NCBI RefSeq assembly: GCF_030813115.1
Contig: NZ_JAUSTY010000017.1
Coordinates: forward strand, 1-64,000
Source: Bacillus horti
GTDB taxonomy: Bacteria > Bacillota > Bacilli > Caldalkalibacillales > JCM-10596
DNA: 64,000 bases
Direction of reading: 5' to 3'
The notes under the pieces were generated by a model. That model had not been told where the DNA came from, searched no databases, and saw nothing but the letters and a program-made list of their open reading frames with translations. Below are positions 8,870 through 18,621 of the stretch, one piece after another. Position 1 is the first letter of the stretch; each line of letters opens with the position of its first letter. The translations under genes were made by a program, and so were the position numbers.

Positions 8870-10210
8870 ATGAAAAAAATCGGATGGCTTGGGCTCATTG
8901 TTATGCTAGCTTTTACAACGATTACTGGTGGGTTGGGAACGCTATCTGTGGCGGCAAATACACCTTTTGATCTTGATGCAGAATCTGCCTTATTAGTTGA
9001 GGTAGAAACAGGTAAAATTGTATTTAGTAAAAATGCGGACGTAGCACTTCCCCCTGCAAGTATGAGTAAGATGATGACCGAATATCTTGTTTTAGAAGCG
9101 ATACATAACGGAGATTTTGATTGGGATACAGTTGTGACAACAAGTCCTTTTGCCCATTTCATTGCTTCATTGGATGGGACATCCAGGGTGTGGCTGGCAC
9201 AAGGAGAACAAAGAACAGTAGAAGAACTGTATACGGCTATGGCGGTATACTCTGGGAATGATGCAACGGTTGCTCTAGCAGAGCAGGTGGCCGGCTCAGA
9301 GCAGCTTTTTGTTCAGCTAATGAATGAAAAGGCAAGAGAGCTAGGCATGACCAACTCTCATTTTGTAAATTCAACAGGGCTACCTAACAGTATGCTAGGT
9401 CAGCATATTCATACAGGAACAGAATCGGACGAGAACCTTATGTCTGCAAGAGATACGGCTATTCTAGCTCGTGCTTTAGTACGTGAGTACCCGGAGGTAT
9501 TAGAATTTTCCTCCATTCCGGAAATTGAAGCAGGCTATTTTGATATTGAAATGATTAACTTTAACTGGATGCTAGAAGGACACCGTACAGGAACTCCGCT
9601 TGGTTTAACGTATCAAGGTCTTGATGGGCTGAAAACGGGCTATACGGACCTTGCAGGAAACTGTTTTACTGGTACAGCAGAGCGTGACGGTGTAAGACTG
9701 ATTAGTGTCATTATGAAATCGGAAACTCAGCAGTCTCGTTTTGTCGAGACTCAAAAGCTGCTTGACTATGGTTTTAATAACTTTGAGTTAAATGAAGTTG
9801 TACAAGCTGGTGAAATCATTGAAGGCTATGAAACCATTCCTGTGGCAAAAGGGAAGCAAAAGGAGCTACCTGTTGCCATTGAACAAGCATTAACTACTTA
9901 TATGTACGAGGGTGAAGAGGAACTCTACACCTTAGAGGTTGTCATGGATCCAGAGCTGGTCGATGAAGAGGGTCGCTTGATTGCACCGATTGAGCAAGGA
10001 ACAGCTGTAGGAGAAGTTAGAGTTGTGTACACAGGGAATACAGAGTATAGTTTTATTCAACAGGATCAAACATCGGAATCACTAGAACTGATTGCCCAAG
10101 AGGATATCGAAAAAGCAGGCTGGCTACGTCTCTTTATGCGTTCGATTTTGGAGTTTTTCTCGAATGTGTGGGTGAGTATTGTAGAAGGAATCCAAGGCTG
10201 GTTTTCGTAA
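8870..10210 (+). CDS. dacA: D-alanyl-D-alanine carboxypeptidase, PBP5 type
   Basis: 446 residues from ATG 8870. It removes the terminal D-Ala of peptidoglycan stem peptides outside the membrane. An N-terminal signal sequence (MKKIGWLGLIVML...) precedes the S11 peptidase domain with SMSK (Ser64, Lys67), YSGN and LKTG motifs. A beta-rich C-terminal PBP5 domain follows, and the last 20 residues form an amphipathic membrane anchor (WVSIVEGIQGWF). GAGGA lies 9 bases before ATG 8870. A TTG at 8861 and an ATG at 8813 are in frame upstream but are placed worse for that ribosome site. No terminator separates it from pdxS. Confidence 0.95.
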   Translation: MKKIGWLGLIVMLAFTTITGGLGTLSVAANTPFDLDAESALLVEVETGKIVFSKNADVALPPASMSKMMTEYLVLEAIHNGDFDWDTVVTTSPFAHFIASLDGTSRVWLAQGEQRTVEELYTAMAVYSGNDATVALAEQVAGSEQLFVQLMNEKARELGMTNSHFVNSTGLPNSMLGQHIHTGTESDENLMSARDTAILARALVREYPEVLEFSSIPEIEAGYFDIEMINFNWMLEGHRTGTPLGLTYQGLDGLKTGYTDLAGNCFTGTAERDGVRLISVIMKSETQQSRFVETQKLLDYGFNNFELNEVVQAGEIIEGYETIPVAKGKQKELPVAIEQALTTYMYEGEEELYTLEVVMDPELVDEEGRLIAPIEQGTAVGEVRVVYTGNTEYSFIQQDQTSESLELIAQEDIEKAGWLRLFMRSILEFFSNVWVSIVEGIQGWFS

Positions 10211-10294
10211 ATACTAGAAGGTAAGCTATAACGGTCATTTCGATCAGAAGTCTGAATAAATTCTTAAATTCTAATTCCGATAGGAGGAATACAC

Positions 10295-11179
10295 ATGCAA
10301 GAAGCAGGAACGTCTAGAGTTAAAAGAGGGATGGCAGAAATGCAAAAAGGTGGCGTAATCATGGATGTGGTTAACGCTGAACAGGCAAAAATCGCTGAAG
10401 CTGCAGGAGCCGTTGCCGTTATGGCCTTAGAGCGAGTACCATCAGATATTCGAGCGGCTGGTGGAGTTGCCCGTATGGCAGATCCAACGATCGTAGAACA
10501 GGTTGTAGGAGCCGTTTCCATTCCCGTTATGGCTAAAGCACGTATCGGACATTTTGTTGAAGCCAAGGTGCTAGAAGCTCTTGGAGTCGATTATATTGAT
10601 GAAAGTGAAGTGCTGACTCCAGCGGATGAGGTGTTCCACATCAATAAGCATGACTTTACTGTCCCTTTTGTTTGTGGTGCGCGTGATTTAGGTGAAGCTC
10701 TGCGCCGTGTAGGTGAAGGAGCATCGATGCTGCGTACGAAGGGTGAGCCAGGAACAGGGAACATCGTAGAGGCTGTACGTCATATGAGGATGGTTCAATC
10801 TCAAATTCGTAAAGTGAAGAGCTTGTCTAAGGATGAGCTAATGACAGAAGCGAAGAATTTAGGAGCTCCGTACGAGCTATTGCTAGAGATTCATGAAACA
10901 GGCAAGCTTCCTGTTGTTAACTTTGCAGCTGGAGGAATTGCTACACCTGCTGATGCGGCTCTAATGGTTCATTTAGGAGCAGATGGAGTGTTTGTAGGCT
11001 CTGGTATCTTTAAATCAGATAACCCTGAGAAGTTCGCTAGAGCGATCGTTGAAGCGACAACACATTATGAGGATTATGAGCTAATCGGAAAAATATCTAA
11101 GGATCTAGGTACACCGATGAAGGGTATTGAGATTTCCAATATTGCCCCTTCTGAACGGATGCAGGATCGCGGCTGGTAG
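10295..11179 (+). CDS. pdxS: pyridoxal 5'-phosphate synthase subunit PdxS
   Basis: 294 residues. A TIM-barrel lyase that condenses ribose 5-phosphate, glyceraldehyde 3-phosphate and PdxT-supplied ammonia into pyridoxal phosphate. Lys81 ([10 protein letters not shown]) is the expected ribose-phosphate Schiff-base lysine, and the second lysine is in [20 protein letters not shown] is the phosphate site. TAGGAGGAA precedes the ATG. It is followed after 7 bases by pdxT, and the two proteins form a 12+12 complex. Confidence 0.98.
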   Translation: MQEAGTSRVKRGMAEMQKGGVIMDVVNAEQAKIAEAAGAVAVMALERVPSDIRAAGGVARMADPTIVEQVVGAVSIPVMAKARIGHFVEAKVLEALGVDYIDESEVLTPADEVFHINKHDFTVPFVCGARDLGEALRRVGEGASMLRTKGEPGTGNIVEAVRHMRMVQSQIRKVKSLSKDELMTEAKNLGAPYELLLEIHETGKLPVVNFAAGGIATPADAALMVHLGADGVFVGSGIFKSDNPEKFARAIVEATTHYEDYELIGKISKDLGTPMKGIEISNIAPSERMQDRGW

Positions 11180-11186
11180 GAGAAGG

Positions 11187-11810
11187 ATGAAAATAGGTGT
11201 ATTAGCCTTGCAGGGTGCTGTGGCCGAGCATGTTCGTATGCTACAGAAGGCTGGAGCAGAGGCGTTCCCAATTAAGAAGGTCGAACAGCTGGAGGATATA
11301 TCAGGCTTAGTCATTCCAGGCGGAGAAAGCACAACAATTGGTAGGCTTATGAGGATGTATGGCTTTATGGAGAGGCTACAGCAGTTAGCCTCCTCAGGAT
11401 TCCCTTTGTTCGGCACCTGTGCAGGTTTAATTATTTTAGCTAAACGTATTGCTGAGCAAGAAACCTCTCATCTAGGAGTTATGGACATAGATGTGCAACG
11501 AAACGCTTTTGGCCGTCAGCGGGAAAGCTTTGAAACAAACCTAGTTCTTGAAGGAATAGCTGATGACTTTAGAGCGGTATTTATTCGAGCTCCCCTTATT
11601 TTAGAGGTCGGTTCAGATGTCCAAATTCTAGCGAAGCACAAGGACAGTATTGTAGCGGCTAGGCAAGGCCATTATCTAGCAGCAAGCTTTCATCCAGAAC
11701 TTACGGAGGACGAGCGCTTACACGCTTATTTCGTTCAAATGGTTCAGTCCTACGCTTGGGGCAACACAGAAGGTAAGAAGCAAGAGATTCAGCGTGAGCA
11801 AGAGATATAG
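11187..11810 (+). CDS. pdxT: pyridoxal 5'-phosphate synthase glutaminase PdxT
   Basis: 207 residues. A class I-like glutaminase that makes ammonia for PdxS. The nucleophile is Cys78 in FGTCAGLI. The His-Glu pair is in ASFHPELTED, and IPGGESTTIGR is the oxyanion/GGE motif. The start is ATG 11187 (MKIGVLALQGAV) with AGGAGAAGG just upstream and overlapping the end of pdxS. A longer in-frame start at 11127 lies inside pdxS and is rejected. The C-terminal 15 residues are charged and poorly conserved. Confidence 0.97.
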   Translation: MKIGVLALQGAVAEHVRMLQKAGAEAFPIKKVEQLEDISGLVIPGGESTTIGRLMRMYGFMERLQQLASSGFPLFGTCAGLIILAKRIAEQETSHLGVMDIDVQRNAFGRQRESFETNLVLEGIADDFRAVFIRAPLILEVGSDVQILAKHKDSIVAARQGHYLAASFHPELTEDERLHAYFVQMVQSYAWGNTEGKKQEIQREQEI

Positions 11811-11830
11811 AGCCTTAGGTTAACTCTCTT

Positions 11831-11853
11831 CCCTTATTGGGGTGAGGGTTTTT
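11831..11853 (+). terminator. terminator after pdxST
   Basis: CCCTTA pairs with TGAGGG (one G-T pair) and TTTTTC follows. It is a short stem but well placed 20 bases after pdxT. Confidence 0.6.
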
Positions 11854-11977
11854 CTCTCTGGCTGCTCCTTGAGCCTAGGCTCCCCATAGTATCTGCATGG
11901 ATTGATTTTACCCATATTGCCCATTTTAACTGTATTCGTGATATTATAGGGGAAGCAAAAATAATATCTGTAAATGA

Positions 11978-13273
<1,296 letters not shown>

Positions 13274-13345
13274 CCATTCTGTAAACAGCAAGACTAAATT
13301 TACAAACGATGACTCTGCACGGTCATTGATAGATAGACTAGGAAA

Positions 13346-13394
13346 GAAATGGAGGGGGATAAGTCTTAAAAGAGACGATTCCCCCATTTTATTT
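13346..13394 (+). terminator. terminator of serS
   Basis: GGGGGAT pairs with ATTCCCCC and outer AAAT with ATTT, enclosing a small GTCT/AGAC hairpin. The sequence then runs into TTTTATTTT. It lies about 75 bases after serS. Confidence 0.75.
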
Positions 13395-13403
13395 TACAGT
13401 CTA

Positions 13404-13459
13404 AGAATTTATAAAATTTGATACAATGGTTTCTTCAAGTTTTATAATTTATAAATTCT
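13404..13459. repeat. 12-bp inverted repeat sharing the TCAGAATTTATA motif
   Basis: AGAATTTATAAA and TTTATAAATTCT are perfect 12-bp arms 32 bases apart. The core AGAATTTATA recurs just after terminators at 27811 and 43859. It begins 10 bases after the serS terminator. It may be a dispersed element or an AT-rich control region. Confidence 0.55.
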
Positions 13460-13468
13460 GACTGCAGG

Positions 13469-13585
13469 ACATAGGACGACTTGCAACTTTAGTTGCTTAG
13501 CGTCACTTGCGCACTATGTGGTGAAAGCTTCCTCTAATGATGGACTAGGCAACCTCTTCGAGAGGGCTTCAATAGAAGCTTTTCT
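13469..13585 (+). other. structured non-coding stretch, possible leader RNA
   Basis: Several nested perfect pairings occur in 117 bases: ACATAG(13469)/CTATGT(13514) enclosing GCAAC-TTTA-GTTGC, then AAAGCTTC(13524)/GAAGCTTT(13575) enclosing CCTCT-TCG-AGAGG, ending in TTTTC. No coding frame fits. It matches no riboswitch class that I can recognise. It could be a leader of the ABC gene 175 bases downstream with a terminator-like last hairpin, or a decayed mobile repeat. Confidence 0.4.
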
Positions 13586-13758
13586 AACAGAACTCCTGTA
13601 CATATGACGTCAAATATGACAAAATTTAGAGTATAGACCAAAACAGTAATGTATATAAAGGTAGATTTTGTATTTTATTTTCTAAAAATTCGCTCAAATT
13701 ATCTGCTTCGTTTAGTCAGAAATGAATGACATTATTTTGGTAAACAAGGGGTGTTACT

Positions 13759-15807
13759 GTGAGTAAAGAAAAAGTACTTGAAGTTAGTGATCTCAAGACC
13801 TACTTTTTTGGCGATGATGGCCGTGTATCAAAAGCTGTAGATGGAGTGAGCCTAGACGTCTATGCTGGAGAAACATTAGCTATTGTAGGCGAATCGGGCT
13901 CTGGAAAGAGTGTTAGCTCTCTTTCTATCATGGGTCTTATTCCTGAGCAAATAGGAGAAGTGGTAGAAGGGAAAATATTGTTCGAGGGACAGGATCTCCT
14001 TAAGCTTTCTGAGAAGCAATTAACACGCATACGAGGGAATCAAATAGCGATGATCTTCCAAGAGCCGATGGTCTCCTTAAATCCTATTTTTACGGTAGGG
14101 TACCAAATAGCAGAAGCTCTAAGGAAGCATAAAGGTTTAAAGAAAGCGGCTGCATACGAGAAGGCAATCCATCTGTTAAAGCTAGTAGGTTTTCCAAGGG
14201 CTGAGGAGACGGTACATGAGTATCCTCATCAGCTCTCAGGGGGAATGAGACAAAGAGCAGTAATCGCTATGGCTATGTGCTGTGAGCCTAGGCTGCTTAT
14301 TGCTGATGAGCCGACTACAGCTTTAGATGTGACCGTACAAGCACAAATTCTTGAGTTAATGAAGGATGTGAAGGAAAAGTATGATTCCTCCATTCTGCTC
14401 ATTACCCATGATTTAGGTGTTGTCGCAGAAATGGCTGATCGAGTGATCGTCATGTATGCAGGTCAAGTAGTAGAAGAAGCATCGGTCCACGATATATTTG
14501 ACCGGTCTCTTCATCCGTATACGGAAGGCTTGATGTCTAGTATGCCAAGACTAGAGGATGAGGAGACACGTTTAGAACAAATCCCTGGAGCGATTCCTCC
14601 TTCTCATAGCTTTCCACAGGGATGTCGCTTTGCCCCTAGGTGTAGTAAAGTAATGGCCCGTTGTATGGAAGAGGATCCGGAGCTCATCGAGCATGAAATT
14701 CGTCATCGTGTGCGTTGTTTTCTGTATGATGATTCCGAATCAATTGTAATAAATGATGACAGAACAGTAGAGAGAAAGAAAGACAAGGAGGTATTACTAG
14801 AAGTAAAAGGATTAAAAAAATACTTCCCGCTTCGAAAAGGATTATTCGGCAAACCGATAAAGGAAATCAAAGCGGTCGATCACGTTTCTTTTACTATCTA
14901 TAAAGGAGAAACTTTAGGGATTGTGGGAGAATCCGGTTCAGGGAAATCAACGCTGGGGAGGACACTGCTCCGTTTGCTCGAGCCTACTGCTGGTCAAATC
15001 CTATTTAATGGTCAAAGCCTCTCTGAGTTAAGAGCATCAGAATTAAGGAAGCAGCGCAGGGAAATGCAAATGATTTTTCAGGATCCTTTTGCTACGTTAA
15101 ATCAACGGATGACCATAGGACAATTAATGATGGAGCCAATGATTATTCATAACCTTTATCCCCCTATGGAGAGGGAAGCAAAGGTGATAGAGTGGTTAGA
15201 ACGAGTCGGATTATCTGCAGCAGCGTTATCGAAATATCCTCATGAGTTTTCGGGTGGACAGCGTCAAAGAATAGGAATCGCTAGAGCTGTTGCTATGCAT
15301 CCCCAGCTAGTGGTTGCGGATGAGCCGGTTTCGGCGCTAGATGTATCCATACAGGCTCAGGTTTTGAATCTACTGGCCGATTTACAGGAAGAGCTAAACC
15401 TAACATACTTATTTATCTCTCATGATTTAAGTGTAATTAAGCATTTCTGTGATCGAGTCGGTGTGATGTATTTAGGACGTATGATGGAAATTGCTCCTAA
15501 GAGAAACTTTTATCAAAAACCTTTACACCCTTATAGTCAAGCGTTGCTTTCAGCTATTCCCGTACCGAATCCCAAAGCAACTGGAGAGAAAATCATATTA
15601 CAAGGAGATCCACCTAGTCCGGCAAATCCTCCATCCGGCTGCGTATTTCGTACGCGCTGTACCCAAGCACATGAGCGCTGTGAGAAGGAAATTCCTCAGC
15701 TTACCCACCAAGGGGATGGTCAATATGTGGCCTGTCATTTGTACACTTCTGATTCAACAGATCTTTCTAGTTCTATAAGGGAAGAGGTTGCCGTTGGTGT
15801 TGATTAG
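13759..15807 (+). CDS. fused double ATPase of a peptide ABC transporter (DppD-DppF/GsiA type)
   Basis: 682 residues with two complete nucleotide-binding domains. The first (about 1-330) has [11 protein letters not shown], the signature LSGGMRQR and [11 protein letters not shown]. The second (about 350-680) has [19 protein letters not shown] and [11 protein letters not shown]. Each ends with the oligopeptide-type cysteine cluster (CRFAPRCS and CVFRTRCT). Such fusions energise import of di- or oligopeptides or glutathione-like substrates. GTG start with AAGGGGTG upstream. No permease or binding-protein gene is near, so it must work with subunits encoded elsewhere. It is inserted between serS and dck. 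Confidence 0.93.
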   Translation: MSKEKVLEVSDLKTYFFGDDGRVSKAVDGVSLDVYAGETLAIVGESGSGKSVSSLSIMGLIPEQIGEVVEGKILFEGQDLLKLSEKQLTRIRGNQIAMIFQEPMVSLNPIFTVGYQIAEALRKHKGLKKAAAYEKAIHLLKLVGFPRAEETVHEYPHQLSGGMRQRAVIAMAMCCEPRLLIADEPTTALDVTVQAQILELMKDVKEKYDSSILLITHDLGVVAEMADRVIVMYAGQVVEEASVHDIFDRSLHPYTEGLMSSMPRLEDEETRLEQIPGAIPPSHSFPQGCRFAPRCSKVMARCMEEDPELIEHEIRHRVRCFLYDDSESIVINDDRTVERKKDKEVLLEVKGLKKYFPLRKGLFGKPIKEIKAVDHVSFTIYKGETLGIVGESGSGKSTLGRTLLRLLEPTAGQILFNGQSLSELRASELRKQRREMQMIFQDPFATLNQRMTIGQLMMEPMIIHNLYPPMEREAKVIEWLERVGLSAAALSKYPHEFSGGQRQRIGIARAVAMHPQLVVADEPVSALDVSIQAQVLNLLADLQEELNLTYLFISHDLSVIKHFCDRVGVMYLGRMMEIAPKRNFYQKPLHPYSQALLSAIPVPNPKATGEKIILQGDPPSPANPPSGCVFRTRCTQAHERCEKEIPQLTHQGDGQYVACHLYTSDSTDLSSSIREEVAVGVD

Positions 15808-15836
15808 ATGATGTACTAGTAAAAGTTGGCTTAATG

Positions 15837-15875
15837 AAAAGCATGAGTACGTTTTAAAACCGTACTCATGCTTTT
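15837..15875. terminator. bidirectional terminator between converging genes
   Basis: AAAAGCATGAGTACG and CGTACTCATGCTTTT form a perfect 15-bp stem with a 9-base loop and T/A runs on both sides. It serves the ABC gene on + and dck on -. Confidence 0.92.
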
Positions 15876-15907
15876 TATGCTGTATAAAAGAATGGATAGG
15901 ATAATTT

Positions 15908-16573
15908 CTATCTCTGTGGTAAAGCATAATTTAACTTTTTGCCGATGCGCTCTAAGATAGGGTAGATTGATTCAGGGTTTTTAACAAGATCATACTCATT
16001 GATATTTAGCCTTAAAATCGGACAAGCGTTAAACTGATTAATCCAATTCTCATAGCGCTCATGAAGCTCTTTCCAATAGGCTAAAGGCGTTTCCTGCTCC
16101 ATAGGGCGTCCTCGCTCTTGTACACGCTGCACAATATCATCGAAGGTTCCCTCTAAGTAGATAATCATGTTCGGATGAGGGAAATAAGGAGTCATCACCA
16201 TCGCTTCAAACAAGGACGTGTACGTTTCAAAATCTGTTTCGTTCATATTGCCTTGCTGGTACAGCATTTTAGCAAAAATCCCTGTATCCTCATAAATAGA
16301 GCGATCCTGAATAAACCCGCCGCCATATTCAAAGATTCTTTTTTGTTCCTTAAATCTTTCCGCTAAAAAATAAATTTGGAGATGAAAGCTCCAGCGTGAA
16401 AAATTTTGATAGTACAAATCTAAGTATGGATTTCCTTCTACTTTTTCTAAAGATGTACGAAAACCTAACGCTTCCGCCAGACGGTGAGTCATAGTCGATT
16501 TTCCTACTCCTACCGTTCCAGCTACAGTAAGGATTGCATCCTTAGGGATATTATATTGTTCGGCTACATTCAT
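15908..16573 (-). CDS. dck: deoxyadenosine/deoxycytidine kinase
   Basis: 221 residues. It phosphorylates dAdo and dCyd for nucleotide salvage. The P-loop is VAGTVGVGKST; the DRS motif (FIQDRSIYED) and the lid ERGRPME are present. WSFHLQIYFLAERFKEQ is characteristic of Dck rather than Dgk. Start ATG 16573, preceded by GGAGAAGGAG. It overlaps the upstream dgk by 23 bases, so the two are translated as one operon. The order dgk-dck is as in B. subtilis but here on the opposite strand to serS. Confidence 0.93.
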   Translation of the reverse strand: MNVAEQYNIPKDAILTVAGTVGVGKSTMTHRLAEALGFRTSLEKVEGNPYLDLYYQNFSRWSFHLQIYFLAERFKEQKRIFEYGGGFIQDRSIYEDTGIFAKMLYQQGNMNETDFETYTSLFEAMVMTPYFPHPNMIIYLEGTFDDIVQRVQERGRPMEQETPLAYWKELHERYENWINQFNACPILRLNINEYDLVKNPESIYPILERIGKKLNYALPQR

Positions 16574-17204
16574 ACTGATTCTCCTTCTCCAATAATGTGC
16601 TAACCTGCTGAATGATGTCATTTAAATCCTTCTTCGACGCTACAAAATCAAGCTCATCTCCGTTAAACTCCAGCACAGGGATATCAGGGTGACTGCGCTT
16701 AAATTCATACATAAAATCTCGGTAATCGGTCGATAATTGTTGTAGGTACGCTTGATCAATGCTCTTTTCCATTTCTCTTCCACGCATTTGAATGCGCTCA
16801 ATCAGCGTTTCAAGGCTGGCATTTAAATAAATGATCAAATTGGGCTTAGGCATGTCCTGAACTAAAATATCATAAATTTGTATGTATTTCTGCCACTCGC
16901 TAGGCTGTAAAGTTCGGCGAGCGAAAATCGTATTTTTAAAAATATGATAATCAGCCACTACAGGCTTGTTTTGGGCTAAAAAACTTGATTGGATGTCAAA
17001 TAGCTGTTTATAGCGATTACACAGGAAGAACATTTCCATTTGGAAGCTCCACTCATCCATATTTTGATAAAATTTATCTAAAAAAGGATTTTCTTCTACA
17101 ATCTCCTGCAATAAATGAAATTGAAACGTTTTACTGATTTCCTTCGACAAAGAGGTTTTACCCACACCGATGGGTCCTTCAATGCTAATAAAAGGGATTT
17201 TCAC
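16551..17204 (-). CDS. dgk: deoxyguanosine kinase
   Basis: 217 residues. It phosphorylates dGuo. The P-loop is EGPIGVGKTSL. EENPFLDKFYQNMDEWSFQM and FFLCNRYKQL match Dgk of Bacilli, ADYHIFKN replaces the DRS of dck, and RGREMEKS is the lid. It is first gene of the dgk-dck unit, with GGAGGAGAG before the start. In related dGK/dAK pairs the two enzymes can form a heterodimer; that is not evident here. Confidence 0.93.
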   Translation of the reverse strand: MKIPFISIEGPIGVGKTSLSKEISKTFQFHLLQEIVEENPFLDKFYQNMDEWSFQMEMFFLCNRYKQLFDIQSSFLAQNKPVVADYHIFKNTIFARRTLQPSEWQKYIQIYDILVQDMPKPNLIIYLNASLETLIERIQMRGREMEKSIDQAYLQQLSTDYRDFMYEFKRSHPDIPVLEFNGDELDFVASKKDLNDIIQQVSTLLEKENQYECSRTI

Positions 17205-17495
17205 ACCGCTCTCCTCCTAATTAAGAAGCCTGTCTCTTGTATGGTTAGGCATATCATGTCGTGTTTGTGTAGACAGTCAAAGGGCTACAATTGTATGATA
17301 TAAACACATCTTTGAAGCTTGTACAACGTTTGAGCGTCCGACAGGATACACCATAATAAGATATTAGTACCTTGTCGATATTATAGCAAAAAACATAGAA
17401 GTGCAACCAGTAGAGTAAATAATTTATAGCGTTTAAAAGGTTAACTTAACCGTCGGATAAATTCCCATTTTTGCCGCTATGGAGGAGGGTAGGAG
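17205..17495. other. divergent intergenic region dgk / tadA
   Basis: About 290 bases, AT-rich, between two divergent genes. It must hold both promoters. I see no clear consensus pair, no tRNA and no small gene with a ribosome site. Confidence 0.4.
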
Positions 17496-18068
17496 ATGGA
17501 CAATAATTCATCGAAAGCATCGGAGATACAAAGCGATCTACAGCCATATGTTGATTATATGGAGGAAGCCATTCGATTGGCTAAGCAAGCCGAAGATTTA
17601 GGTGAGGTTCCCATTGGAGCTGTTGTTGTTCGAGATGGTGAGATTATTGGTCGTGGATATAACAGAAGAGAAATCGACGGCAATCCGTTAGGTCATGCTG
17701 AGCTTATGGCCATTTCGGAGGCAGCAGAAAAACTAGGGGGCTGGAGACTAGAGCAGTGTCAATTGATAGTGACATTAGAGCCTTGTCCGATGTGTGCGGG
17801 GGCCATTATACAGGCTAGAATTCAGCTGCTCATTTATGGAGCGAAGGATCCCAAGGCAGGTTATGCTGGATCTTTGTACAACACCTTGCAGGATCAGCGT
17901 TTAAATCATCAGACAGAAATTATTCACGGTGTATGCCAAGAGGAGTGTCAGGAGCTGCTACAATCCTTTTTTCGCCGGTTAAGAGCACAGAAAAAAGAAC
18001 ACAAGGCTCAAATGTCCTCTCAGTATAGGGAAAGTGGCACAGGAAGCGATAGTCCCATAGAATCCTAA
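17496..18068 (+). CDS. tadA: tRNA-specific adenosine deaminase
   Basis: 190 residues. It converts A34 of tRNA-Arg(ACG) to inosine. The cytidine deaminase-like zinc site is complete: His67-Ala-Glu69, and PCPMC with Cys97 and Cys100. The Shine-Dalgarno GGAGGAGGG lies just before ATG 17496, which gives about 20 extra N-terminal residues compared with many homologues. An internal ATG at 17562 lacks a ribosome site. The last 30 residues are a polar tail. The SRP RNA gene follows, as in B. subtilis. Confidence 0.95.
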   Translation: MDNNSSKASEIQSDLQPYVDYMEEAIRLAKQAEDLGEVPIGAVVVRDGEIIGRGYNRREIDGNPLGHAELMAISEAAEKLGGWRLEQCQLIVTLEPCPMCAGAIIQARIQLLIYGAKDPKAGYAGSLYNTLQDQRLNHQTEIIHGVCQEECQELLQSFFRRLRAQKKEHKAQMSSQYRESGTGSDSPIES

Positions 18069-18088
18069 CTTTTGGAAGAAGGAATATC

Positions 18089-18117
18089 TTGTGTTCCGAG
18101 TCAGAATTATATATAAT
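18089..18117 (+). promoter_or_regulatory. sigma-A promoter of the SRP RNA gene
   Basis: TTGTGT, 17 bases, TATAAT. The predicted start near 18124 lies about 40 bases before the mature SRP RNA, consistent with a precursor that is trimmed, as known for B. subtilis scRNA. Confidence 0.75.
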
Positions 18118-18160
18118 GATAGATGCACCATTTATCAGGTGCCTAAAATCATATATAAAG

Positions 18161-18435
18161 TTTGCTGTGCTAGATGGGGAGGTAGCGGTGCCCTGTAACC
18201 TGCAATCCGCTATAGCAGGGTTGAATTCCTAATCGAGGTTTGTATGATGTAAGGTCTGGCTATTGCAAGTGGTGTTGATGAATGGGTCCTACGCAACGGA
18301 AGCCCATGAACCCCGTCAGGTCCGGAAGGAAGCAGCGGTAAGTGGTGTCTAACGTGTGCCGCAGGGTCGCCTGTTCTGAGCTAACTACAATAGTACGCTT
18401 GGGTGATACTTATCGAGCTTAGGTGCACAGCATTT
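18161..18435 (+). ncRNA. ffs: signal recognition particle RNA, long Bacillus type (6S/scRNA)
   Basis: About 275 bases. The ends pair (GCTGTGC at 18164 with GCACAGC at 18425). The Alu-domain 5' part has GGTAGCGGTGCCCTGTAACC. The S-domain tip is the universal CAGGTCCGGAAGGAAGCAGC with the GNAR tetraloop. The RNA scaffolds Ffh (and in Bacilli HBsu) to target secretory proteins to the membrane. The HU gene that could supply the protein partner is at 59919. Exact ends may differ by several bases through processing. Confidence 0.96.
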
Positions 18436-18440
18436 CATAT

Positions 18441-18479
18441 AAAACACACTAAGTTATCTAACAAAGTAGTGTTTTTTTT
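18441..18479 (+). terminator. terminator of the SRP RNA
   Basis: ACACTA at 18446 can pair with TAGTGT at 18467, or AAAACAC with GTGTTTT; eight T follow. The stem is short but the T-run and place are right. Confidence 0.7.
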
Positions 18480-18544
18480 ATTCCTTTTTTAACTTGCAGA
18501 TGTTGCATTTTTGAACATTTCCTAAAAATTTTGATTTGAGCTAG

Positions 18545-18574
18545 GCAGGAACTTTTGATCGCCATGTAGAATAT
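18545..18574 (+). promoter_or_regulatory. sigma-H-like promoter of the PAS histidine kinase
   Basis: GCAGGAACT (consensus RNAGGAWWW, one mismatch), 12 bases, GTAGAATAT (matches RNNGAATWW fully). It ends 47 bases before the kinase start. Sigma-H is the transition-state sigma that also drives kinA in B. subtilis. The assignment rests on consensus match and spacing only. Confidence 0.65.
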
Positions 18575-18621
18575 AAAACAATAATTTCCAATAAAAACAG
18601 ATGTTTAGAAGGGGGAGTATC

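Noticed and set aside
13469-13585. Known riboswitch (T-box, SAM, lysine, guanidine) before the peptide ATPase
   Set aside because: None of the conserved core sequences of these classes is present; kept only as an unassigned structured region.
17146-17156. Perfect TTTGTCGAA Spo0A-box match
   Set aside because: It lies inside the dgk coding sequence, far from any start; a chance match.
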